A DNA stretch of 64,000 bases. It comes from Heterohyrax brucei. Taxonomy: Eukaryota; Chordata; Mammalia; Hyracoidea; Procaviidae. The DNA lies in contig CM053141.1 in the NCBI GenBank assembly GCA_028571685.1, forward strand, positions 77,423,833 through 77,487,832, given 5' to 3'. The notes beneath the pieces were generated by a model that worked only from the letters and a program-made list of their open reading frames with translations, did not search any database and was not told the DNA's origin. Below, in pieces: positions 55,513-64,000 of this stretch. Within the stretch, counting starts at the first letter, position 1; each line of letters starts with the position of its first letter. The translations under genes and the position numbers were made by a program.

Positions 55513-56239
55513 ACTAGTTTGGTTTCAGTTAGAACAGACTGCTGACTTCTAAAAACCAAGTTGGCTTTTTGTAGTGGTTCTATTGTAGATGGTTTTTCTT
55601 GGGGTTTACTTAAAATTTTGTTAGCACTTTTACAATGTTTGCATAATGAACACTTCAAAATAAAATGAGACCTCAGATTCCCTATTACCCAGTACTGAAA
55701 CCATTCTGGAAGCCAACTCCTCAAAGGCTGAACTCTGTACGTAAGACATAAAATTGTAGTGGTGAAGAGTGTGCATGGTGGTTTGGGCACTTACGGGAGA
55801 CCAACTGGGCAGCTACAGTCCAGAGGCGAGATGAGCAGACAGACAGGGACAGGAGCTGGGTAAACGGACATGGGAGATGGGGGTTGGAGGGGACGAGTGT
55901 GCTTTCACAATGTGGGGAGAGCAAGGGAATCACAGTGCGTGTTTTTTATATAAGAAACTGTAAACTTGTATGTAAAATTGTAAACTTCCACTTGATGAAA
56001 AAATGAGAAGCAAAAATAAGCCAAAAAAATTTTTGAAGGGAGGAACACCAGAAACCAAAGGAAAAAAAAAAAAATAGAAAATCTAATGTCAGAGTGCAAT
56101 GTACACCAAAGTTTTCTAGAACACAGCCACGTAAAATGACTTTCTTCAGGAAAGATTTGTTTTCACCACTGCTCATCCCCAAGAGAAAGCAAGAGAAAAA
56201 AGAGAAAGAAGTCTGCCTTGGAAGGGAGTGGAGATCTCC
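55513..56239. other. Unique DNA, A-rich near its end
   Basis: No transposon recognised. A-rich 56061-56080. Confidence 0.4.
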
Positions 56240-56582
56240 ACGGACACCTCCAGGCCGGTGGCAATCTAAGTCCAGGCTGGCGGCTACCACGGCGAGGCTG
56301 GGCTTGGGTTTAGCGTGTCAGGAAGGTGGAGGTCAGCTGAGCCAAAGCCAGCAGCCCAGCGCCCGGCGCGGCTCAATGACTGTGCCCCGACAGCTGTGCC
56401 GAAGATGGCAGCGGGGACCTGTGACAGATTCCCAGACAGCAGCTCTCGCCCTCTGCCAGCCTGGACCAGCCTCGCAGGGCAGGCTCCCCGATGCTTGACT
56501 CCAAAGCTTGGCAACTGGCCGCCTGGCCACTGAAACGGCGGAGCGGCCGGGAGCCCAGGGCCCCGCCTGGCTGCACGGTGCG
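56240..56582. promoter_or_regulatory. Short CpG-island-like block, possible orphan promoter
   Basis: By hand I count about 24 CpG dinucleotides in ~343 bp, far denser than anywhere else here, with clearly raised GC. It holds GAAGATGGCAGC (56401-56412, close to the YY1 core AAGATGGCGGC found at many mammalian promoters) and, just outside, a TATA-like ggatatatag (56587-56596). Several frames cross it, one starting at that ATG, but none resembles a known protein and no clear donor site decides an exon. It could be a CpG-rich promoter for a non-coding RNA, a relic, or an unmethylated regulatory island. Strand unknown. Confidence 0.5.
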
Positions 56583-58074
56583 AGAGGATATATAGAGTGT
56601 TTTATATGCACTCCGAATTTTATTTTTGGTCAATTAAAATGTACATTTCTGCTGTCTTGGGATTAATTTCTACCCACAGTCAGAGACCAGTTACTTCTCT
56701 CATTAAACCTACAGATTGAATAAATACGTTTTATATTTAAATTCAAGAGACTCATCAAAGGGAGAAAATTCCTCTCTAGGCTGAGTTTTTTCTTCTTTAT
56801 TACCCTCTGGGTGTGACAGGAGAACCTGGCGGAAGTGATTATACATTCTGAGGAGGAGGACTGAGTGTGTGGGAAGGGTCAGGGGAGAGGGTCCCCTCAT
56901 CCTGTGCTTGAGTGGATGACATAAGCTCAAAAAATAGCTATCCCAGCCCCAGAAGGCAGGCGGCCACACTGTGTCATATTTTCAGTTAAAGGAAACACAA
57001 ATATTCAAGCAATACTCTGGTACAATCAGGGTTATAACTCAGGGCTGCAGGAAAGGGAAGGCAGGAAGCAAACGGACACACAGAGTAATGAGGCAATGTG
57101 AAACAGCGATCTCAACCCTGAGTCACTGAGAAACATGACATAAAAGTTTTAAGGGCCACACCCCATGGACCACAGCTTTGATATCTGAGATGCTTTTAGA
57201 CTTTCTCCTTATGTCCTTACGAAGCTTATGAAATACACCCGTGAACTCAGCACAATTTTTCAGGCAAATGTGCTTACCAATGCCTAGCTACTCTACCCTT
57301 TGTAGCTTTCATTTGTATGTCTTCTTTGGAGAAATCAGCCTCTTGGTGCTTCGGGGGTATTGTAGAGGCCGTAAAAATAGTTTTCCCAGTTGGTGCCTCC
57401 CAGTCACTCAAGAGTGATATTAAATCTGGGAGCAGTTAGCACTCCCTTAAGAAATGAATCTGAGAGATAAGTCTTTCTTAAGTCCTTCAAGATTCTCCAC
57501 TTTCAAGCACCTTCCGTATTTTTAAAACCATTTCCTTGCTACGTATCATGGCATTCATCTTTGTGTTTCTGCAGACAGATGGAAGACATGCTCTTCATGG
57601 CTATTTCCACTGAAGGTGAATCCAAAGAAAGGCTGTACTCCCAGAATACATTGTTCTTTCTTTCCTGTTCTTTGGTCAAGTATTCCCAGACTTTGTATTT
57701 CACAGCTGAGTGCCTCGAAAAAAGGAGAAAGTGGGGGAAGGAGGGAGGGAAGGAGGGAGGAAGAAAAAAGAGAAAAAGCTAGGGAAATCAAATGTAATAG
57801 CCAGTAAATTTTGTTATTTATCTTATCTCAAATGAAGATTTATGATTCCATCCAGCAACATTATGTCACTAAAGAAAGCAAATGCCTAGTCCAAGACCCC
57901 AGGACCTTCACATTGTGTTGGTATTCCTAAAATACTCCTGCCTTTTTGCTGAAATACCGTGTCACCTATTTCCCAAACATCTAATTTTTACCTATTCCTA
58001 AAAGTTCAGTTTCTAACATCACACCTTCCATGACCCCGCCCCTGATCTCCCCAGTCCCACAAGTCTGAGGCTTC
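56583..58074. other. 1.5 kb without recognised transposons
   Basis: Apart from the purine tract at 57717-57779 nothing is recognised. Lies beside the CpG-dense block, so any transcript from it might run through here. Confidence 0.4.
57717..57779. repeat. (GGGA/GGAA)n purine tract
   Basis: About 60 bp of A/G with GGAGGGA units. Confidence 0.85.
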
Positions 58075-58290
58075 ACAGTGCCCTGGTTTAGAGCCCAGGC
58101 TCTAGGGTGGGACTCACGGTACTCGTCTCCAACAATGCACTTGGTGTCCACGCAGCCATGGATGAGTTACTCCACCTCCCTGTTCCTCAGTTTCCTTATC
58201 CATACAATGAGATACTAATAGCATCTACATCCTAGTTTGTTTTTTTTTTTTAATTAAATAGAGCAATACATGTGAAGCATTTAGAACAAA
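58075..58290 (+). repeat. MIR SINE, sense
   Basis: 'ggtttagagcccaggctcta', 'ccctgttcctcagtttcctt', 'gcaatacatgtgaagcattt'. A T run (58237-58250) expanded inside it. Confidence 0.85.
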
Positions 58291-58298
58291 CAAACGAT

Positions 58299-58452
58299 AA
58301 AAAAAAACTTTGCCATTGAGTTGATTCCAATTTACAGCAATCCTATAGCACAAAGCAGAACTGCCCCACAGGGCCTCCAATGAGAACCTACCTGGTGGAT
58401 TCAGACTGCCAACCTATTGATTAGTAGCTGCAGCTCTTAACTAAACGGTGCC
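58299..58452 (-). mobile_element. AFROSINE, antisense
   Basis: Tail 'ctttgccattgagttgattc', body 'agcacaaagcagaactgccc', head 'gattagtagctgcagctctt'. It lies next to the MIR tail. Confidence 0.92.
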
Positions 58453-58534
58453 TTAAAAAAATTGCCCTTGTATGGATTCCAGCCCATCTTGAAATCACAT
58501 TGGTTTTTAACAAGTAGAATACCAAAAGTATTTA

Positions 58535-58735
58535 GTGCAGTGTTATTTAAATTGTTTTGACCACAAGAAGAAGTAAATGTTTATCACAATCCACTACACA
58601 TTCATATATATTTAACTGAAACAAATTTTCATGATACAGCACGTGTACTTAGTGACTGGGATACATCCTAATATTTTCTATTGTTGAAAAATGTTGGTTG
58701 GGTTCATTAAACTGAATTCATGGAGGACAGCTTGA
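58535..58735. repeat. Probable ancient DNA transposon (MER-type)
   Basis: 'taaattgttttgaccacaag', 'tatatttaactgaaacaaat', 'ttcattaaactgaattcatg' follow a common mammalian element ('caaactgtttgaccacaacc', 'tgaaactgaaacaaaggttt'). Name not asserted. Confidence 0.45.
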
Positions 58736-59944
58736 GCAGTGGTGGCTTAGGAAGTGTCTTGGGGTAGGAACCATGTAAAACAGGTGCTGTGACAAGGACT
58801 TGTCTACAAGCAGCTCACTAGGGAGGTAAAGCCAAGAAACACACTGAGGTGAATGAGGGAAGCGAGAAGGGAGGTGAGAAAAGCCACAAAGCAAACAGCC
58901 TCACCCCCTCAAGGACTTTCTAAGAAATATTTCAGAATGTATCTCAGAATTTTCCCAGCAAGGTTTGCAGGCTGGGGTATTTATCCAAGGACACATATTA
59001 TTTTTGTGGAAGATTGCCCCAGGAGATATTAAATCCTTAAAACTTCCCCACTGCTTAGTGAGGACTAGATATTGCCTCCCTGCCACAGAAGACCTTCAAA
59101 CAGAAAGCAAAAAGCCCAGAGAATGTGTGCTTGAGGTAGGAAATTGTCACCGTGCTGGACAGCAGTGCCCCAGCGCTGCAGCAGATGTGGACTCTGCGGT
59201 GACGGGAGGAACACGGAGTGGGGCCTTGACAGTATCTGCCACCAAAAGTAGCATATCGTCCGGGGCTGTGGCTCTTTCTATGCGAAGCATCCTTACCAGA
59301 TTTCAAAATGAAAAACTGGAGAAATATCAAATTGGCAGGAAAGGAAGAGTTAACAAAAGGAGAGACAAGACACTGCTAGATTCAGTTAACCCAGAGCAAA
59401 TACAGCTGACTTCCTCCTCATTCTTCATTTCATCGTAATATTGCTGACTTAAAGAAGAGGTGAGGAGAAAATTGACTGCAATCTGAAATCAAACCATGCT
59501 GAATATTGCTGCCCGACGTGTTCAGATATGAAATATCTATAACATAAACCCAGATGCTAGTGGACTAAAGATTTTTACTTATGGCCCTTTCTTCCTCTGT
59601 TTTGGGTTTTCTGCCCACATTCCATCAGTGGAACTCCAATAGCTAACCACCTCCATAATGCTTGGGCCTGTGGACTTGTCCATTAAGCCGAACAGAAGGC
59701 ACTGGTCTATTTATAATCTAAAAGGAGTATGAGGTCTCTAAGTTTGAAAGACTCCATGTAATTACCAATCATCACTAATTACAAGTCTACATAGACTAGT
59801 CCAAGGGAAAAGTGGATTTTCACCAAGGACCAAACCCTCTCTCTCATTCATTGATCAAACACACATTGCAGATTTCCCATCTTTGGCGTGTTCACACCCC
59901 AGCATGTGCAGTCCATCTGGAACATGTGGTCAGTGTAGGCAGAC
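58736..59944. other. 1.2 kb without recognised repeats
   Basis: Includes a 157-codon plus frame (58965-59438) with no recognised family. Middle part is CpG-containing (59150-59290). I see no splice or promoter support for a gene. Confidence 0.4.
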
Positions 59945-60040
59945 AGGCTATGGAGCCTTCAGGGAAAGATATCTGGATGCTAGTCATGCTTCTACCCATA
60001 GCTGTGGCCTTGGACAAGTTCTCTGAACTTGTCCCTGAAT
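59945..60040 (+). repeat. MIR core fragment, sense
   Basis: 'ctatggagccttcagggaaa', 'gctgtggccttggacaagtt', 'ctctgaacttg'. Confidence 0.65.
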
Positions 60041-60136
60041 TTTGAAAGTATTTTGAAGAATAAAAGACTATAGGATCACAATGAGTTGAACTTGCCTTCA
60101 TGCCAGTGGGCTAATGGTTAATTCCCTAACTGAAGG

Positions 60137-60335
60137 ATTCCTGGTGGCACAATGGCTAAAGCACTCAGCTAGTAACTTAAAAGTTAATAGTTTCAACCAG
60201 CCATTCTGTAGGAGAAAAGACCTGTTGACCTGCTTCTCCTGTAAAAATTACAGCCTATTAAGCCCTGTGGGGCAGTTCCACTCTACTCTATAGGGGTGCC
60301 GTGAGTTGGAATTGACTAGAAATTACACAACAATG
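60137..60335 (+). mobile_element. AFROSINE long variant, sense
   Basis: Head 'gattcctggtggcacaatgg', variant middle 'gagaaaagacctgttgacct', tail 'tgagttggaattgactagaa' ending in acacaacaatgac. Confidence 0.9.
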
Positions 60336-60989
60336 ACACCAGCATGTCACAGTTCAGAGACAGTGGTGGTTCAAAGGCAGAAGTCTATCCTTCCATGGGA
60401 GAGAGACTGGTTGGATTCTCTGTCAACGCCCTTGTGTGTAACCACCACCTGTCTGTCGGTGAAGACTTGCCTGTTGCTACAATGCGGAGCAAGTACCTGT
60501 TCCAGACTAAGATGAATGCTTTAGAAAGAGAGTTCTGGTGACGTACTTCCAAACATCGGCCAACGAAAACCTTATAGGTCGCAAGGGTCCCATCCTGTAG
60601 GGTGTTGGTATCACGTAAATCAGGGGTTTCCTCAGTGGGAGCTAACAACATTTCACAGTCCTGGATAAGGAATCAAAACAGAGAATTATATCTTCTCTTG
60701 GTTTCATATCTTGGGATGTCCCATTTTGGTCATTGCCCTGACTTTCATCCAATCTTCAGATACATACACTACACAAATAGAAGCAGAATATGAAAAATAT
60801 CACATCTTATTCAAAGGGGATTCTCTGCCAAACTCTTTAATGTATCCTCTTTTAAGTTCAATATCAGATCTGAGCATATGGATATGCTCTTTTTGTAACC
60901 AATCACTATCGTCTTCAAAGACTGCAATAGGAGCACACGTACAGAAAACCTGTAGTATGTAAAGCATTGTACTAAGCAATCAGTGGGGA
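60336..60989. other. Unique DNA, no feature seen
   Basis: No repeat or gene recognised. Confidence 0.4.
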
Positions 60990-61098
60990 TGCTGTTGTTG
61001 GGTGCCATCCAGTCAGTTCTGACTCAGAGAGACCCCGTGTGACAGAGCAGAACCTCCCCATGGGACCTTCTTGGTTGTAATCTTCATAATCACAGTCC
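60990..61098 (-). mobile_element. AFROSINE/RTE tail and body, antisense, truncated
   Basis: 'gttgttgggtgccatccagt', 'gtgtgacagagcagaacctc', then the start of the variant segment 'ttggttgtaatcttcataat'. Head missing; a T run (61109-61121) follows. Confidence 0.78.
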
Positions 61099-61539
61099 AC
61101 AAGAAAATTTTTTTTTTTTTAATGAATAAAGATCATACGTATAAATATGGACATAAAACATGAGACATCAGGACCAGATGAAGGGCCTGGATAGTGGGTG
61201 CAATCAGAGGAAAGAAATGCCCTCCTCACCCACGACGCCAGGCTTTTGTTCCTTGAACTCTGTTCCTTTCTACAGTCTTGGGAACCACACACCATCAATA
61301 ATCTCTTGTGTTTTCAACGTCCAGTTCCACTCCGCTGGATACATCCTATCAGCTCTGACACCGAGATTTGAATTTTATATCATTTTTGCATGTCAAAAAA
61401 TGTTATTATTCTTTTGACTTTTTTCTAATCATTAAAAAATGTGAAAACTGATCTTACAGGGAAGGAAGGGGGAAAAAAAAGGCAGCAGGGCAGATTTCAT
61501 CCTAGAACATAGCTGAACCTCTTTTTAGATTGTAGAAGC
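61099..61539. other. Unique DNA with T run
   Basis: The T run could mark the 3' end of an antisense retroelement, but I recognise no body behind it. Confidence 0.35.
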
Positions 61540-61810
61540 CTAATTGAAAATTCTGAACTTTATTTCATAAGCAGAAGAGGAGCCACTGAAGTATTTTTGC
61601 GTAAGCATTTTAGGAAATTTGATTCTGTCTCAGTGTTTAAGATGAACTGGAGAGGAAGAGTTAGGTGATGATATAGATAGGCCTAGTGAAGGGCCCTGAT
61701 GGTGACAGAGAAATTAGAGAGAGATGAGAGGGACACAAGAACACATTAGGAGAAAATCAGAGAAGGATTTGATGACTGGTGAGAGCTAAAGAAAAAAGAA
61801 GGGTGTCTAA
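61540..61810 (-). repeat. L2 LINE fragment, antisense
   Basis: 'agaagaggagccactgaagt', 'gtaagcattttaggaaattt', 'gaaggatttgatgactggtg', comparable with the antisense L2 at 7745-8340. Confidence 0.55.
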
Positions 61811-62084
61811 TGCCAGGATGGTAAGCATGGGGACTGGATGAATGAGTGTCTGATGATCAAATGGTAGAAAGACAGTAGAGTCTGGATTTAGGGATTGACA
61901 CTGGAGTCAAAATGCCTAAATCACAACCCATTCTGCCACTTACTAGTGTGAGTGTAAAAACGGTGGGGAAGGTTGTCTGGCCTCCTCTAACTTCAAAAGG
62001 GGGAGGGAAAACCAAGATCAATAGCTCAAGTCCGATTCCTGTGAGGTGGAGTTCAAATATGCTTTTCTTTTCCCTCTTTACCAA
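61811..62084. other. Unique DNA, no feature seen
   Basis: Nothing recognised. Confidence 0.35.
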
Positions 62085-62820
62085 TCCTGAAGCCCACTGT
62101 GCCTCCCACAGGAGTGTCTACTGGGTTCAGTAATGCATTACAAGGACCACACAGAACTCACAGACCATACTCACAATTATGGAGCTTATTAGGGAAATAA
62201 CAGTTCTAATTCAGGCTCAGGAACACTCAGGATACAGTTCTTCTTTCAAGACAATCTCTTACCATGCTCACAGGCATACCTCTCAACAGCCCTAGGCCTC
62301 TCCCTAAACACACTTAGACTACAGTCTCTGTTGGCTAGGAAGTCTACCATGCTGTCTTCTATGCCGGGTCTCTCCTGGCACTGCTTCTCTCTGTCTTTAG
62401 GGTTACAGCTTGTACTCTTTCTCCATCTCTCTCCTGTTTCCAGAAGCTTCTTGGTGCAGGGATCTCAGATCCAAAGGAAGCACTTTCCAATCCTAACTTT
62501 TCTTCCTTGGTGCTCTGGCATTGGCTCTGTTTGAATTAAGGCCAAGCTGACTAATGGCCCTTGGAAGGCCACAACTACCCTATTGCATAGTCTCATCCAG
62601 TCACCTGGATGGGAGTTACAAGACTATGGCAAGAAACCCAAAACCCATTGCCATCAGTGGATTCCAACTCATAGAAACCCTATAGGACAGAATAGAACTG
62701 TTCTATACAGTTGCCAAGGAGTACCTGGTAGATTCAAACCACTGACCTTTTGGTTAACAGCTGTAGCACTTAACTACTACAGCACCAGGGTTTCCATGGC
62801 TAGAAAGATCACTCAGAAAT
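62085..62820 (-). mobile_element. LTR-like repeat, probably afrotherian, split by an AFROSINE
   Basis: 62085-62636 and 62797-62820 flank the SINE and read on from 'gactatggc' to 'tagaaagatcactc'. Text such as 'aagcttcttggtgcagggat', 'ctcagatccaaaggaagcac' is similar in kind to the antisense LTRs at 6792 and 46523 ('ctcaggtccaaaggaca'), so it may be a related LTR. Ends not defined. Confidence 0.5.
62637..62795 (-). mobile_element. AFROSINE, antisense, full length, in LTR-like repeat
   Basis: Tail 'aaaacccattgccatcagtg', body 'gacagaatagaactgttcta', head 'cttaactactacagcaccag'. Flanks ATGGCAAGAAA (62626-62636) and ATGGCTAGAAA (62796-62806) are an 11-bp duplication with one change. Confidence 0.95.
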
Positions 62821-62995
62821 AGTCAAGTATACCTTAGTGACCTTGGGCAAATTTCATTATCTGTTTCCTTCTCTGTAAGGTGAGATTAGTAATAGCATCT
62901 GCTTCAATGGGTTGATAAGTTTGTACATGTAAAGTGTTTAAAACAGTGCTCAGCATTCAGCATGCACTCAACAAGTCCCAGCTTTTATTATTAAT
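62815..62995 (+). repeat. MIR SINE, sense
   Basis: 'agtgaccttgggcaaatttc', 'tttccttctctgtaaggtga', 'catgtaaagtgtttaaaaca', 'gcatgcactcaacaagt'. Confidence 0.9.
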
Positions 62996-63212
62996 CATAT
63001 AGTCTCAGAAAAACTAATAAAGTAAAATAAAAAAATGACAGAAAGCAAATTTAAAGGAAAAAGAGTACCTGTCTCTGAACAAGAAATTTTCTCTGAGCAA
63101 CAGACAAAACACTGAGAATGGACTTCAGAAAAGTCAGAGATGTGAATTTTTGTCCATGCAAAGCTTTGGAGTGGATGAGACTGCTTCAAAGATATAAATA
63201 CAGAAACACACG

Positions 63213-63425
63213 TAGTGGTCAAGAACGCAGGCTTTGGTTCTGTCTTTGCTATGTTTCTCTGAAACCTTAGGAGGATGTCTTAGCTTCTGTGTACCTTAGT
63301 TTTACACCTGTAAAACAAGGATAAACATAATGCTTAAAACACAGTAAGATTCAAAAGATTAAGAGTAAGTGAATGTGAGACCCCATAGAACCTAGATCAG
63401 GTGTTCAATAAATGTTATACTCTTT
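63213..63425 (+). repeat. MIR SINE, sense
   Basis: 'tggtcaagaacgcaggcttt', 'gtaccttagttttacacctg', 'ggtgttcaataaatgtt' span head to tail. Confidence 0.85.
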
Positions 63426-63477
63426 TACTGTGACTACATTTAGGAAAACTAAAGAACAGAGTAACATTAGGAAAACA

Positions 63478-63660
63478 GTCACCGTTTGATTCCGAGTCAT
63501 GATGACTCCATTCATGTCAGAGTAACCTGTGCCCCTCAGAGTTTTCAATGGCTGAGTTTTCAGAAGTAGACATCAGGCCTTTCTTTCAAAGCTCCTCTGT
63601 GTGGACCTAAACCTCCAGTCTTTCTGTTTGCAGCCAAGTATGTTAGCCACGGACCTGGTA
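63478..63660 (-). mobile_element. RTE 5'-region/AFROSINE-like sequence, antisense
   Basis: 'gattccgagtcatgatgact', 'ctgagttttcagaagtagac', 'agccaagtatgttagccacg'. The 'tttcagaagtagac' word also occurs in the RTE 5' region (compare 42840-42860 and 45190-45205), so the two sources cannot be separated here. Confidence 0.6.
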
Positions 63661-63782
63661 TACCACACTTGGACTCGAGCACCAAGAAAGGAGAGATAAA
63701 AGGTACCAAATAACTTGCCCAGTGAGGTAGCAGAGGGCCCAACCTTCGCATGTCTTTTCTGTCTCTACAGTACTGCATGAGG

Positions 63783-64000
63783 GCTGTTGTTGTTAGGTGT
63801 CAACAAGTCAATTCTAAGTCATAGCAACCCCTAGGTAAAACAAGAAGAAATACTGGCCTTGTACCATCCTCACAACTGTTGTTATATTTGAGCCTACTGT
63901 TGCAGCCACTGTGTCAGTCCAGTTCATTGAGGGTCTTCCAATTTTTCACTGACTCTTTGGGGACTGCTTCTTCCTGAAAATGTGTCCAAAGTATGTGGGA
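63783..64000 (-). mobile_element. RTE LINE 3' part, antisense, cut by window end
   Basis: Begins with the tail 'gttgttgttaggtgtcaaca', then 'gagcctactgttgcagccac', 'tgtcagtccagttcattgag', 'aatgtgtccaaagtatgtgg'. It continues beyond the window. Confidence 0.9.

Noticed and set aside
58965-59438. 157-codon plus-strand frame, considered as an exon because of a 'gaggtagga' donor-like site near 59132
   Set aside because: No acceptor, no homolog recognised, and the frame runs straight through the donor-like site.
2941-63660. tRNA genes suggested by repeated B-box words (gttcaaatcc)
   Set aside because: All sit in AFROSINE heads with degraded A boxes and no cloverleaf.

Overview
This is a window of mammalian nuclear DNA, almost certainly from an afrotherian (elephant, sirenian, hyrax, aardvark, tenrec group). 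The diagnosis rests on about 36 copies of a tRNA-derived SINE of the AFROSINE type (head with a Pol III B-box such as gttcaaatcc, tail with a 'gagtcggaatcgactcgacgg'-like end) and at least five pieces of the RTE/BovB-type LINE whose 3' tail resembles theirs. Alongside are mammal-wide relics: MIR, L2, L1M/HAL1-like LINEs, MLT1-like LTRs and MER5A. I cannot name the species from the sequence.

I find no convincing protein-coding gene, exon, tRNA, rRNA or other structural RNA gene. Reading frames of 60-184 codons occur on both strands and across SINEs, simple repeats and unique DNA alike, as expected by chance. The window is best read as intergenic or intronic DNA. The only promoter-like piece is a short CpG-dense block at about 56240-56582.

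Layout. 1-1965: sense RTE, cut by the window edge, with endonuclease and partial RT relics. 2-13 kb: scattered AFROSINEs, an antisense RTE piece, a solo LTR sitting inside an AFROSINE (6792-7241 in 6748-7363), an antisense L2 and several MIRs. 13.3-16 kb: an antisense L1 split by an MLT1-like LTR and by a 0.95-kb Tc1/mariner-type transposon with terminal inverted repeats. 16-31 kb: AFROSINEs, MIRs, L1 pieces, an antisense RTE (23763-24405) and long stretches without recognisable repeats. 32-49 kb: a cluster of four related mariner-derived elements, a hAT-like element, L1/HAL1 hosts, a sense L2, a sense RTE (45075-46168) and a second member of the LTR family, split by a mariner. 50-64 kb: L1 3' end, a degenerate CA-rich tract, MIRs, AFROSINEs, the CpG-dense block and another antisense RTE cut by the right edge.

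The main interest is in the transposon archaeology. Three of the four mariner copies share an unusual fold-back layout (a short inverted copy of their own 3' end joined to a deleted mariner), are 533-541 bp long and lie at or next to TA dinucleotides. Nesting gives a relative chronology: an LTR copy with a perfect 5-bp duplication lies inside an AFROSINE, and another member of that LTR family was hit by one of the mariners. This suggests, but does not prove, that the mariner moved after afrotherians split from other placentals. I saw nothing that looks like a new multi-gene system.
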